From positions 186,001 to 250,000 of the forward strand of contig JAEUJZ010000013.1 of NCBI GenBank assembly GCA_016794505.1: 64,000 bases of DNA, given 5' to 3'. Positions 53,396 to 61,361 of the stretch are shown one piece after another. The DNA is from Myxococcales bacterium. GTDB lineage: Bacteria > Myxococcota_A > Polyangia > Palsa-1104 > JAEUJZ01. Each line of letters begins with the position of its first letter. The stretch's first letter is position 1. A model generated the notes under the pieces. It did not search any database and was not told where the DNA came from. It was given only the letters and a program-made list of their open reading frames with translations. Position numbers and translations under genes: made by a program.

Positions 53396-54121
53396 ATGCT
53401 TAAGCCAATTGGAAAACAACGAGTCGCAGAGGAAATTGTTCAACAGCTCCGCAGCCTGATTCTGCGGGGCCACTATGCAACCGGCGAGAAGCTCCCTCCT
53501 GAACGCAAGCTCGCCGAGGATCTGGGTGTCAATCGCGCATCGCTGCGTGAAGCGATCAAAGCGCTGGAACAGATGGGCCTGGTCAAGACGCGACAGGGCG
53601 ACGGCACGCGCGTCCTTGACTTCATGCAGACTGCCGGTGTCGAGCTGGTGTCGCACTTGGTGGCCGGCGGTACCGACGGAACCACGGGCATTGATGTCCT
53701 GGAAGACGTGCTGGAATTCCGGCGCATCTTTGCCCGCGATATCGCGCAGCTTGCGGCCGATCGCGCGACGCCAGAGCAGCTTGCCAAGCTCGAAGATCTG
53801 GCCAAGCGGGCCGAGGCCGACCAGTCTCCCGACGAGCTACTCAAGCTCGACTATGAGTTCTATCTGGAGCTGACGCGGGCGGCACACAACCGAGTGTTCA
53901 CGCTGCTCATCAACACGATCCGCGCCGCCGTGCAGTCGCACGCAGCGTTCTTTGCGCAGGTCTCTCCGCCTGCGGGGGTGATTCGCAAGCATCACCGCGA
54001 CGTCATCGCCGCCCTGCGCGCTCGCAAACCCGACGAGGCCGCGCGCGTCGTGAATGAGTACCTGCTCAAAGCGCAAGAGATGGTGACGGCCCTGTTCCCC
54101 GGCCGCGCCAAGAGCAGCTAG
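53396..54121 (+). CDS. FadR/GntR-family transcriptional regulator
   Basis: 241 aa from ATG 53396. An N-terminal winged helix-turn-helix (residues 5-75: KQRVAEEIVQQLRSLILRG, GEKLPPERKLAEDLGVNR, RASLREAIKALEQMGL) of GntR type is followed by an all-helical FCD ligand domain with the metal-binding residues DYEFYLELTRAAHN and a later IRKHHRDVIAALRARK. FadR-type regulators of this kind respond to organic acids such as lactate, pyruvate or glycolate. The target is unknown; the divergent speA is the nearest candidate. The stop codon lies at the start of a factor-independent terminator. Confidence 0.9.
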   Translation: MLKPIGKQRVAEEIVQQLRSLILRGHYATGEKLPPERKLAEDLGVNRASLREAIKALEQMGLVKTRQGDGTRVLDFMQTAGVELVSHLVAGGTDGTTGIDVLEDVLEFRRIFARDIAQLAADRATPEQLAKLEDLAKRAEADQSPDELLKLDYEFYLELTRAAHNRVFTLLINTIRAAVQSHAAFFAQVSPPAGVIRKHHRDVIAALRARKPDEAARVVNEYLLKAQEMVTALFPGRAKSS

Positions 54122-54147
54122 GCCGGCCAGAGCGGCCTTGGTTTTTT
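54120..54147 (+). terminator. Factor-independent terminator of the FadR-type gene
   Basis: AGGCCG (54120-54125) pairs with CGGCCT (54133-54138) around a 7-nt loop, and six T residues follow at 54142-54147. This is the only clean intrinsic terminator with a T-tract seen in the window. Confidence 0.85.
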
Positions 54148-54178
54148 CGTGCCCCTTACCCCGTCAAGATCCACGACT

Positions 54179-54868
54179 ATGTCGAGCCGTCTGCCTTCTC
54201 TGCAAGCTGGAGCGTGGTTCACCGCCACGCTCGCTGTGGGGGTGCTGCTGGGCGGCATCACGTGCAGCAGCACAACCATTCCGCCCGGCTCGAACGACAC
54301 GCGCATCGGCTTGCGCGGTCAGTGCGTGTATCCGCGGGCCTGCTACGTCGTCGCCAAGAGCGGCCCGCTTGCCGGACAGTGCGATGACTGCCGGACCAAC
54401 GCCGAGAGCTGCCGCCTGATTTTTGTGCCCGGTGCGACGGGAGCACCTGCCCTCGGTGACATGGGCGGAAGCTTTCTGCCTGCGCAAAGCGACATGGGCA
54501 GTGCAGATGGTGGCGCGGCGACATCGGGTCCCATGCCCACCGATGCGACAGGGGTCTGCAGCCTGTATGTTCCGACGCGTCCCGATGTCGAAGCGATCTG
54601 TGGCACGTCCCAAAGCGTCTGCATTGCCCGTGGCCCCCGCTGCACCGGAGGAAGCTGCATACCCGCCGGGACTCGCTGTGGTGGCAGCGTAGCCGTCTTG
54701 CCGCAGCGCAAGCCTGGCTTGGCCGACGCCGACCTGTACTGCCCGTTCACCGACGACATCTGCTGCCCCGCGGTGCTCAACGACGGTGGCGTAAGCGATG
54801 CGGGTCGGGCCGATTCTGGAATGAGCGATGCCGGCCGCAGCGATGCGGCGACCCTCTCTGCCTGGTAG
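54179..54868 (+). CDS. Cys-rich lipoprotein
   Basis: 229 aa, ATG 54179 after the terminator. Signal peptide with lipobox GGITC (Cys27). The mature part has about sixteen cysteines in short groups (GQCVYPRACYVV, GQCDDCRTNAESC, CICGTSQSVC-like, RCTGGSC, DDICCP), a sign of a disulfide-knotted extracellular domain, interrupted by Asp/Gly/Ser-rich spacers (DGGVSDAGRADSGMSDAGRS). These spacers are common in myxobacterial surface lipoproteins. Function is unknown. The gene starts 26 bp before rsmG. Confidence 0.75.
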   Translation: MSSRLPSLQAGAWFTATLAVGVLLGGITCSSTTIPPGSNDTRIGLRGQCVYPRACYVVAKSGPLAGQCDDCRTNAESCRLIFVPGATGAPALGDMGGSFLPAQSDMGSADGGAATSGPMPTDATGVCSLYVPTRPDVEAICGTSQSVCIARGPRCTGGSCIPAGTRCGGSVAVLPQRKPGLADADLYCPFTDDICCPAVLNDGGVSDAGRADSGMSDAGRSDAATLSAW

Positions 54869-54894
54869 CCCGTTCTCATCACGGTGCGACGTCT

Positions 54895-55608
54895 ATGGCG
54901 CCTATCGACGCGGTCTCGTCTTCAGTGGACGTTCCCGCCGACGCTTCGTCGGATGTTCGTGCGGCTACGCATGCTCGACTGCGCGATGGAGCCACTGCGC
55001 TTGGACTTTCGCTCGACACGCAGACCTTGGCGCGCCTGGATACCTATGTGGCCGTGCTGCAGACGTGGGGGCGAAAGATCAACCTGACGGCGATTCCGTT
55101 GGATGAGCCGCTGCGCATCGCCGAGCAGCACTTCCTGGACAGCCTCGCTTGCGCCGCGCAGCTTCCCCCTGCATCAGCGCTGCCATTCCCAACGCTGGTG
55201 GATGTCGGAAGCGGGGCAGGATTTCCCGGCGTTTTGTGTGCTCTTCTGCGGCCCGATCTGCGCGTGCTGCTCGTCGAGCGCGTGGGAAAGAAGGCCGCGT
55301 TTCTTTTGACCCTGCGACGCGAGCTTGGTCTGAACTACACCGTCGAGTCCTGCGAGGCCGAGAGCCTGATCCCCAGCGAGGCGGGGCATGGCTTCGGCGT
55401 GGCCGTCTCGCGCGCTGCATTGCCGCCTCCTTTGTGGCTGGCCCTGGGGCGACGCCTGGTGGCGCCTACCGGGTTTGTGCTTGCGATGATGAACGAGCGC
55501 GAAGAAGTGCCCCAGGCATCAGACTGCGTGTGTCTAGCCGAGAGCATGTACGCGCTGGCGGGCGGACAACGACGCATCATTACCTGGCAGCGTCAAGTCG
55601 CGCGATAA
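54895..55608 (+). CDS. rsmG: 16S rRNA m7G527 methyltransferase RsmG
   Basis: 237 aa, ATG 54895. Residues 1-40 are extra N-terminal sequence compared with the about 210-aa family. SAM motif DVGSGAGFPG at 103-112, KINLTAI at 61-67 and HFLDSL at 79-84 are all family hallmarks, and the end VSRAALPPP and RRLVAP are typical. It methylates G527 of 16S rRNA, and its loss gives low-level streptomycin resistance. The next gene begins 52 bp downstream. Confidence 0.95.
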   Translation: MAPIDAVSSSVDVPADASSDVRAATHARLRDGATALGLSLDTQTLARLDTYVAVLQTWGRKINLTAIPLDEPLRIAEQHFLDSLACAAQLPPASALPFPTLVDVGSGAGFPGVLCALLRPDLRVLLVERVGKKAAFLLTLRRELGLNYTVESCEAESLIPSEAGHGFGVAVSRAALPPPLWLALGRRLVAPTGFVLAMMNEREEVPQASDCVCLAESMYALAGGQRRIITWQRQVAR

Positions 55609-55660
55609 TGAGGCCATCGCGTCCATTCTGCAGACTGAGATCCTCCGCAACACGTACTTC

Positions 55661-56044
55661 GTGTTGACGCAAGAGAGCCTGCTCCTAGGCAGCTCCTTGA
55701 TTCGCTTGGTGCGGACGGCTGCGCCCTTCCTGGATCTGAGCGATGCTCGCTTTCAGTACAGCTATGTCATCGCGCGCCTCGACCGCCACGGACGCGACGG
55801 GCGATTCTTGCTGGTGGACTTGCGCAGCGCGCCAGGGCGCAACGACCCTGGCTTTGAACAGCTGATGCAAGAGCTTCGCCCCAAGGTGTTTCGTGGCTTT
55901 CTGCGTGTGGGCCTGTTGACGTCGACAGCCAGCGGCACGCTGCAGGTCATGCGTCACACCCGCCAGGACGGCGTCGATGCGCTGATTTCAAGCAAGGAAG
56001 CCGACTTGCTGGCCTTCTTTCGGATCGCTGGGTCCCGCAAGTAA
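55661..56044 (+). CDS. STAS/SpoIIAA-like protein with unclear start
   Basis: 127 aa from GTG 55661. The conserved-looking sequence extends in frame further upstream (AIASILQTEILRNTYFV) with no ATG, GTG or TTG before an in-frame stop, so the true start may be a rare codon near 55625 (ATT) or 55628 (CTG). The body has alternating strands and helices: FQYSYVIARLDRHGRDGRFLL, FEQLMQELRPKVFRGFLRVGLL, HTRQDGVDALISSKEADLLAFF. It is the second SpoIIAA-like protein in the window (see 2559-3014). Function is unknown. Confidence 0.55.
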   Translation: MLTQESLLLGSSLIRLVRTAAPFLDLSDARFQYSYVIARLDRHGRDGRFLLVDLRSAPGRNDPGFEQLMQELRPKVFRGFLRVGLLTSTASGTLQVMRHTRQDGVDALISSKEADLLAFFRIAGSRK

Positions 56045-56135
56045 CGCCCCGCTGCGACGAAGCCAAGGCCCCAAGGCGTACGTGGTAAGCTGTCCTGCGG
56101 CGCGAAAGCGCAGCCCATGATCGCCCGCGTCCATC

Positions 56136-56141
56136 AGGAGG
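56136..56141 (+). promoter_or_regulatory. Ribosome-binding site fixing the 230-aa gene start
   Basis: AGGAGG followed by AGCTG lies 5 nt before ATG 56147, which supports this start over the earlier ATG at 56117. Confidence 0.75.
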
Positions 56142-56146
56142 AGCTG

Positions 56147-56839
56147 ATGCACCGTCGTCCACCTGCCCCTGAGCCCGAGGTCCCAGCTGAGCTGAGCATT
56201 CCCCATGTTCCGCCGCTTGAGATCGCTGACTATCGCGCGCTGCAGCAAGGCCAGCTCATCGAGCTAAAGGATGGCCAGCAAGGGGTGGTGCTGTCCGTCG
56301 ACGCCAAGGCCGATGCAGAGGCCTGCGCACTGCGCTATGTGCGCGTGGTGTGGCCGCGTGACGGCGCGCTGCCCTTGGGTCAGATCTGCGAGCTGTCGGC
56401 GACGGCAGCGGCCTATAATGGCACGTTCTTGCTGCACGGTGTCTGGTTCGGCACAAGCGGCAAGCTGACGCCCGAGCGCGTGGTGATTGAAGCGATCCAC
56501 CGCGGCTTGATCACCGCGCGCAACTGCGGTGTGACCTGGCCGCTGCCGGCAACCTGGCAGCTCAGCGCGCAGGCGGCCGAGCAGATCGAAAGCTACCTGT
56601 TCGAGGTCGCTCGCTCGACGGGCTGCGCCTTCCCATTTCACGACATCACCAAGGCGCTCTGCCAGATGCACCTGCGTCTTTCGCCTGCGCATGCCGCGCA
56701 GCTCGACATCGTGACCGGCGAGTCGCCGCACCGCGCCCCGAAGAGCGACGACGAAATGCTCGGCGTCTGGGCGCGAACCCTGCAGCAGAAGATCATGCTG
56801 TCGGACTTCAGCGTGCCGGGCTTGAACCCTTCGCGCTGA
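56147..56839 (+). CDS. Hypothetical protein
   Basis: 230 aa, ATG 56147. A Pro-rich N-terminus is followed by a beta-rich domain (GQLIELKDGQQGVVLSVDA, CALRYVRVVWPRDG, GTFLLHGVWF) and a helical second half (WQLSAQAAEQIESYLFEVA, FHDITKALCQMHLRLSP). It is a soluble cytoplasmic protein. I do not recognise the family. It is convergent with the third Ser/Thr kinase, whose stop lies 57 bp downstream. Confidence 0.7.
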   Translation: MHRRPPAPEPEVPAELSIPHVPPLEIADYRALQQGQLIELKDGQQGVVLSVDAKADAEACALRYVRVVWPRDGALPLGQICELSATAAAYNGTFLLHGVWFGTSGKLTPERVVIEAIHRGLITARNCGVTWPLPATWQLSAQAAEQIESYLFEVARSTGCAFPFHDITKALCQMHLRLSPAHAAQLDIVTGESPHRAPKSDDEMLGVWARTLQQKIMLSDFSVPGLNPSR

Positions 56840-56895
56840 CCTTGGACGTTCGCGCCGCGCGCCTTTCCGTTCCATGCAGCGACGGCGCCGCGAGC

Positions 56896-58167
56896 CTAGT
56901 TTTCGCCGATCAAGCGCAGCGGGGGATAACGCACCGTCGGATCGCGATCGGCCGGACGCACAGGGGGAATGGCAGCGGTCTTTCGCGTCAAAGCGAGCGT
57001 TGCAAGCGGCATGGCATCCGAGCCGAGCTTGCTTGGCTGCGTGGATGCCTGAAGCGGCACCGCGCCAGCTCCGTTCCGCTGGCTGGTCACGCCACCAACC
57101 CAGCTAAACGGCATGGCAAAGGCCAAGAGCGCCACGGTCGCCACTGCCATCGTGCGCAAGAGCCAGCTATCGCGACCCGGCCGAGCGCGCTCCATCACCG
57201 CGGCGAACAGATCCTGCCCCGCGGCCAGTCGATCGATCCCAGGATCCACTTCGTCGACCTGGATGGGCGTAGCGATGCGGAAGATGCGCGGCCACTTTCC
57301 TTGCAGCGCGCGGCCAAAGTCTTCGACCGAAGAAAAGCGCTCGCTGGGTTTGACCGACAGCGCCCGCTCGATGGCTGCGCTGATGTATGGCGGCAGATCC
57401 GGGCGATGCAGACTAAGCGGTGTGAACCGCCCCTCACGAATCTGCAGAGCCAGCCGCACGGGATCGGACTCGGCAAACGGTCGCACGCCAGCAAAAAGCT
57501 CGTACATGATCACGGCCAGAGACCACTGATCGACGCGGGCATCGACCACCGCAGCCGGTCCCAGAAGCTCGGGGGCGCGATATTCCATGTCCAGACCCAG
57601 CGGCGCGCTGATGCTGGCAGCCCGCGTCGACTGCGCTTCGCCGGCCAGGCCGAAATCGACGATCTTGATCGTCGCTTGCAGGACATCGATCGTCCGCTCC
57701 TTTGCGTCGCGCGTGCTTGGAACCACCAGGATGTTCTGCGGCTTGAGATCGCGATGCAGCACGCCCAGCGCGTGCGCGCAGGCCACGCCACGGACAAGCT
57801 GCTGCAGCACATGGCTCGCCTGCGCCAACGACAGACGACCTTGCTGCCCCAGGATCGTCTGCAGCGTGGGGCCGTCCAGAAGCTCCATCACCAGAAACGG
57901 AGTGCCGTCGCTGTCTTCGTCGATCGCATATACAAGCGGCAGGTTCTGATGGCACAGACGCGAGGCCAGCGCGCCTTCCCGCGCCAAGCGATTTCGCTGG
58001 TTGTCATCGCGAGCGGATTCGGCATGTAGGATCTTCAGCGCGCAGGGTCGATCGCTGCGCAGGTCATAGGCGCGAAAGACCGTGGCCACCTTGCCCTTGC
58101 CAATCACTTCGTCGAGCCGATAGCGGTTCTTGATCACTCGTCCAGGAAAGCAACGCGGAGCCGACAT
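56896..58167 (-). CDS. Membrane-anchored Ser/Thr protein kinase
   Basis: 423 aa from ATG 58167, chosen because GAGGAGG lies 7 nt upstream; the frame is open to 58482 but that part overlaps the divergent promoter. Kinase domain at 15-285: glycine loop GKGKVATV (Ala in place of the third Gly), Lys45 in ALKIL, HRDLKPQN (138-145), DFG (171-173) and APE (198-200). One transmembrane helix near 343-362 (MAVATVALLAFAMPFSWV) and a short, basic/Pro-rich extracytoplasmic tail. No PASTA repeats. All catalytic residues are present, so it should be active. Confidence 0.93.
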   Translation of the reverse strand: MSAPRCFPGRVIKNRYRLDEVIGKGKVATVFRAYDLRSDRPCALKILHAESARDDNQRNRLAREGALASRLCHQNLPLVYAIDEDSDGTPFLVMELLDGPTLQTILGQQGRLSLAQASHVLQQLVRGVACAHALGVLHRDLKPQNILVVPSTRDAKERTIDVLQATIKIVDFGLAGEAQSTRAASISAPLGLDMEYRAPELLGPAAVVDARVDQWSLAVIMYELFAGVRPFAESDPVRLALQIREGRFTPLSLHRPDLPPYISAAIERALSVKPSERFSSVEDFGRALQGKWPRIFRIATPIQVDEVDPGIDRLAAGQDLFAAVMERARPGRDSWLLRTMAVATVALLAFAMPFSWVGGVTSQRNGAGAVPLQASTQPSKLGSDAMPLATLALTRKTAAIPPVRPADRDPTVRYPPLRLIGEN

Positions 58168-58384
58168 CTGATTCCTCCTCGGGTTGCACCCTGGAATTGC
58201 AAGGATGCGGCCAGACTGTGTTGCATGGAATTTCGCAGACTTATCGGCGGGCTTCTGTCTGCGCCTTGGCTGCGCGCCCATGGGCATGGCTGGGCACGGC
58301 GAAAAAGGCCGCGCCCGGAACACCCATGCCATCGACTCGCCGCCTTTTCTTTTGCCGGTGCGCTGTGCTCTTATCCGCGAGTCC
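58168..58384. other. Divergent promoter region
   Basis: 217 bp between the starts of a Ser/Thr kinase and a HEAT-like protein. An upstream in-frame GTG at 58184 extends the HEAT-like frame but has no ribosome site and overlaps the kinase leader. No confident promoter boxes. Confidence 0.4.
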
Positions 58385-59545
58385 ATGTCGATGCGCGAAC
58401 CATACAAACCGCTCATGCTGCTTGCCGTGCTGGCTCTCGCGCTGGGTCTGTGGTTGGGATCGCGGCGCGTACGACATGCCAACCCACCTACCCCGCCGAC
58501 GACCGAGCCAAATGCCGCAGCACTTCGTTCAAGCAGCGGATCCAGTGCAGGTGCAGCCCACGAACGGTCACCAGCCGCGACGGCCCCACAAGAGCAGCTA
58601 CCGCAGCCGCCGTGCTGGGCCGATGTCTTTCAGCTTGATGAAACAGCCAGCCTGGAATCGCTGCGTCAAGCGCTGCAGGCGGCGCTGGCCGCAAACGATC
58701 CGCTGTTCTTGCAGTACCTCGAAGATCGTCTGAGCGAGGTCATTGGCGGCGATGGCTCACGTGCCCTGACGATTCTGTCTTGGGCAGAAGCGGCCGGGCC
58801 GCCGCTTTCCACGCATCTTTTGAGCGCGCTCAAGCAGGCCAAGGCCGTGCAAGAGCCGCAGGTGGCAGACAAGCTCGTCGCGCTGGGCAGCGATGCCAGC
58901 CTGCCGCTGGATGCCCGACGCGCCGCGCTGGACGCGCTAGAGACGCAGCACAGCCTGCCCGCGGATCGTCTACAGCGCCTAAAGAACATCGCCATGGACC
59001 AGACCAGCGACGAAGCAGCATGGGTGGCCACACGCACGATGGGCCGCGTCATGACCGAAGAGTTCAAGCGCAGCGGATCGTCTGGCGCATATCTGCAAGA
59101 GCTGATCGACATCGGCCAGCACTCTTCCGAAGCCGCGGTGCGCTCACTGGCGCTGGAAATGGCTTCGTATGCCGATATCCCCGTCGAGCGGGCGTCCTTT
59201 TCCAGCCTGTCCAAGATCCTGACCACGGATCCCGATCGACAGGTGCGCGAGATGGCCGCGTTCCGCTTGGGGCTGTCGCGCGATCCCAAGTCTGCTCAGT
59301 CGGCGCTGGCCGCTGCCTTTTCCGGCGAAAGCGATCTGTGCGTGCGCTGGGCCATCTTTCGCTTTGCCGTGCGGGCCAGCGGCGCCAAGGCCTTGCCGCT
59401 TCTCGACAAGCTCTCGCGTATCGAGCCGCGCCTGCGTCCTGACTACGACGACTTTGTCGCCATTTATGGCCGCGGCGTCGTTGATTTCGCGCGGGTCTGG
59501 CAAGAAAAGCCCGAGCGCATTCAGTGCGGAGAGGACGGCGAGTGA
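58385..59545 (+). CDS. Secreted or anchored HEAT-repeat-like protein
   Basis: 386 aa from ATG 58385 (an ATG at 58391 also fits). Hydrophobic signal/anchor at about 10-28 (LMLLAVLALALGLWLG), then Pro/Ser-rich linker to about 65. The rest consists of paired amphipathic helices resembling HEAT repeats: ESLRQALQAALAANDP, DASLPLDARRAALDALETQ, SEAAVRSLALEMASY, DRQVREMAAFRLGLSRDP. Such repeats form a binding surface. Its stop overlaps the next gene's start by one base, and the two proteins are related in layout, so they probably work together. Confidence 0.75.
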   Translation: MSMREPYKPLMLLAVLALALGLWLGSRRVRHANPPTPPTTEPNAAALRSSSGSSAGAAHERSPAATAPQEQLPQPPCWADVFQLDETASLESLRQALQAALAANDPLFLQYLEDRLSEVIGGDGSRALTILSWAEAAGPPLSTHLLSALKQAKAVQEPQVADKLVALGSDASLPLDARRAALDALETQHSLPADRLQRLKNIAMDQTSDEAAWVATRTMGRVMTEEFKRSGSSGAYLQELIDIGQHSSEAAVRSLALEMASYADIPVERASFSSLSKILTTDPDRQVREMAAFRLGLSRDPKSAQSALAAAFSGESDLCVRWAIFRFAVRASGAKALPLLDKLSRIEPRLRPDYDDFVAIYGRGVVDFARVWQEKPERIQCGEDGE

Positions 59546-60642
59546 TGGCTCACATGCATCGATCACCGTCGAGGATCCGGCTCATCGCTCTGATCTTTGT
59601 CGGCACGCTGCTATCGCTGGATTCGACGTTCGCCGATCCCGCGGCCAGCCCGGCGAGCACAGCGGGATCCACGGCTGCGTCGGCTCCCGCTACTCAGGCG
59701 CAAGCGCAGCCAGCGACGTGCTCGCTGGGCAATCAGCTTCAGTCTCTGCGCTTGGCCCTGCGTCGTGGATCCCCCGCGCTGCAGCGCTATCTGCGACGTC
59801 AGTTGCGCGAGCTAGCCCCCGCCATGCCCGAGTCGGAGCTGCGCGCCGCTTTTGAGCATGAACACGAGCCCGCCCTGATCGAAGAGCTGAGCGCTGCGCT
59901 GGCAGCTCGCATGGCGCGTCTGTCGCAGCCACAGGCTCTGCGAGCGCCGCTTGTGCGGGCCCAGTCGGATCGCGATCCAGAGGCTCGGGCCGCCGCGCTG
60001 CGTGGCCTGCGTGGCACGGCCAGCGTAGAAGCCATGGCGAGCCTGGGCGTTGACTATCAAGAGCTCGCGCGCGATGAAGCGAAAGTCGTCCGCCGCGCCA
60101 TCGTTGAGAACCTGCTTGCCGAGAGCGCCGAGGTCTTTCATGGGCATGATCGCGCGGTGTCGGAAAAAGCGATTGCCGTCGCGCTGGCCCTGCGTAGCGG
60201 CAAGGCTGCGGATCCGGCGCAAGCCGCGCAGCTCTTGTCGAAGATCTCGACGGAATCGATCGGACATGCGGCCGTACACGAGCTGCTGTCCATCTTGTCC
60301 GCCCCCCTTTCGGAAAATCCTGCCGAGCTGCGCGCGGCCGTCGTCACCGCGCTCGGCGGAGTGCCGGCGAGTGAAGCGGCTGCGGTGCGCGAGGCGCTGC
60401 TTGCGCACTACCGCCACGACAAAGATCGCGATGTGCGTCGCGCCGTGCTGGAAGCGCTCTGTCACCTGTTCATGGCCGCGGCCATTCCGATCGTGGAAAG
60501 CCTGCGCTCTGTCGATAGCAGCCTAGGCCCCGAGATCACCGCGTGGCAGCGTGCGCTGGCCAGCGGTCTGCAAGAGTGGGCGCTGGTGCTGCGAGAAAAG
60601 CAGCACATTCTGCCCAGCCCACCTGCGCCCCACAGCGAGTAG
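59545..60642 (+). CDS. Secreted HEAT-repeat-like protein
   Basis: 365 aa; ATG 59545 overlaps the previous TGA with GGAGAGG upstream. Signal peptide at about 1-30 (LIALIFVGTLLSLDSTFADP). Ala/Thr/Gln-rich linker, then HEAT-like helix pairs: SLRLALRRGSPALQRYLRR, RDPEARAAALRGLRGTA, ENPAELRAAVVTALGGVP, KDRDVRRAVLEALCHLF. It is a weak paralogue of the preceding protein. Function is unknown; a periplasmic adaptor or carbohydrate-binding scaffold are possibilities. Confidence 0.75.
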   Translation: MAHMHRSPSRIRLIALIFVGTLLSLDSTFADPAASPASTAGSTAASAPATQAQAQPATCSLGNQLQSLRLALRRGSPALQRYLRRQLRELAPAMPESELRAAFEHEHEPALIEELSAALAARMARLSQPQALRAPLVRAQSDRDPEARAAALRGLRGTASVEAMASLGVDYQELARDEAKVVRRAIVENLLAESAEVFHGHDRAVSEKAIAVALALRSGKAADPAQAAQLLSKISTESIGHAAVHELLSILSAPLSENPAELRAAVVTALGGVPASEAAAVREALLAHYRHDKDRDVRRAVLEALCHLFMAAAIPIVESLRSVDSSLGPEITAWQRALASGLQEWALVLREKQHILPSPPAPHSE

Positions 60643-60708
60643 TCCAATGCCCATCCCTCGTCGGTGCAGACACGCCGTCTTGCGTCGCCGCTGCAGCCGA
60701 CCTGACAC

Positions 60709-60716
60709 AAAGGAGG
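60709..60716 (+). promoter_or_regulatory. Strong ribosome-binding site
   Basis: AAAGGAGG lies 7 nt before ATG 60724, a near-consensus site that predicts efficient translation of the small secreted peptidase-like protein. Confidence 0.8.
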
Positions 60717-60723
60717 AACCACC

Positions 60724-61296
60724 ATGGTGTACCGCAGCAGCTTTTCGATCGTGGCCGTCGCGGCTCTGGCGACGACCCTAGCCGGCGGCCTGCAAGCCAG
60801 TCAGGCTGCGACTGCCAACGGGCCGATCTGCGATACCGCAGCCAGGGTCAACTCGACGACGTATTACTCGTGCAGCGGCGGCTCGCACACCGCGCTCGAC
60901 ATTGCCAACGGCACGTGCAGCGTCTGGAATCACCGCGGCATGCTCGTCGGCAGCCATCGCTATGTGCTGTACGGCGGGTGTGCCAATAGCTGTGGCGCTT
61001 GCACTGCGGGCGCTGGCTGCTGCAACGGCGGCGCCGGCAACTACTACGTCGTATCGGGCGGCAGTGGCTGGGATTTCCGCCAGCTTCACTTCAACACCAA
61101 CGGCGACTCGGCCACCAAGACCTGCGATCGCTGCGCGTTGGGCTTGGTTGGCTCGACGGGAAACTCGACCGGCGCGCACTCGCACGCGGACAACCGGCAG
61201 TACGGCACGCGCAAGAGCGCCTGGTACACCGCCGTCGGTACCACCTGCGGATCGAGCGGATCCTGCAACAACCGCGTCGGTACGCCGACGCTGTAG
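60724..61296 (+). CDS. Small secreted M23-type peptidase-like protein
   Basis: 190 aa. Signal peptide 1-29 (VAVAALATTLAGGLQASQAA). The mature part contains an M23/LasA-type pattern: GGSHTALDIANGTC with His55 and Asp59 as candidate zinc ligands, a central LHF (His122), and GSTGNSTGAHSHADN with His152 and His154. M23 enzymes of myxobacteria (such as Myxobacter AL-1/beta-lytic type) cleave glycine-rich or peptidoglycan cross-bridges of prey. It is Cys-rich (CANSCGACTAGAGCC) as expected of an extracellular enzyme. At 190 aa it is short but could hold a minimal domain. The strong ribosome site suggests high expression. Its downstream hairpin may terminate transcription. Confidence 0.72.
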   Translation: MVYRSSFSIVAVAALATTLAGGLQASQAATANGPICDTAARVNSTTYYSCSGGSHTALDIANGTCSVWNHRGMLVGSHRYVLYGGCANSCGACTAGAGCCNGGAGNYYVVSGGSGWDFRQLHFNTNGDSATKTCDRCALGLVGSTGNSTGAHSHADNRQYGTRKSAWYTAVGTTCGSSGSCNNRVGTPTL

Positions 61297-61329
61297 CCCC
61301 GACTGCGACAGCCCCTGTTGGCTGCGCCA

Positions 61330-61361
61330 CCACGCTTCGCGGTAGCCCGTGCGAAGCGTGG
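61330..61361. terminator. Perfect 11-bp-stem hairpin between convergent genes
   Basis: CCACGCTTCGC at 61330-61340 pairs perfectly with GCGAAGCGTGG at 61351-61361 around a 10-nt loop. It sits 33 bp after the M23-type gene stop and next to the stop of the phosphatase-like gene. No T-tract on either strand; probably a bidirectional terminator or mRNA-end stabiliser. Confidence 0.6.

Noticed and set aside
58184..58384. N-terminal extension of the HEAT-like gene
   Set aside because: The residues are not signal-peptide-like and the region is the divergent promoter; the hydrophobic signal starts right after ATG 58385.
61330..61361. Possible small RNA or riboswitch
   Set aside because: A simple 11-bp hairpin between convergent stops is better explained as a terminator.
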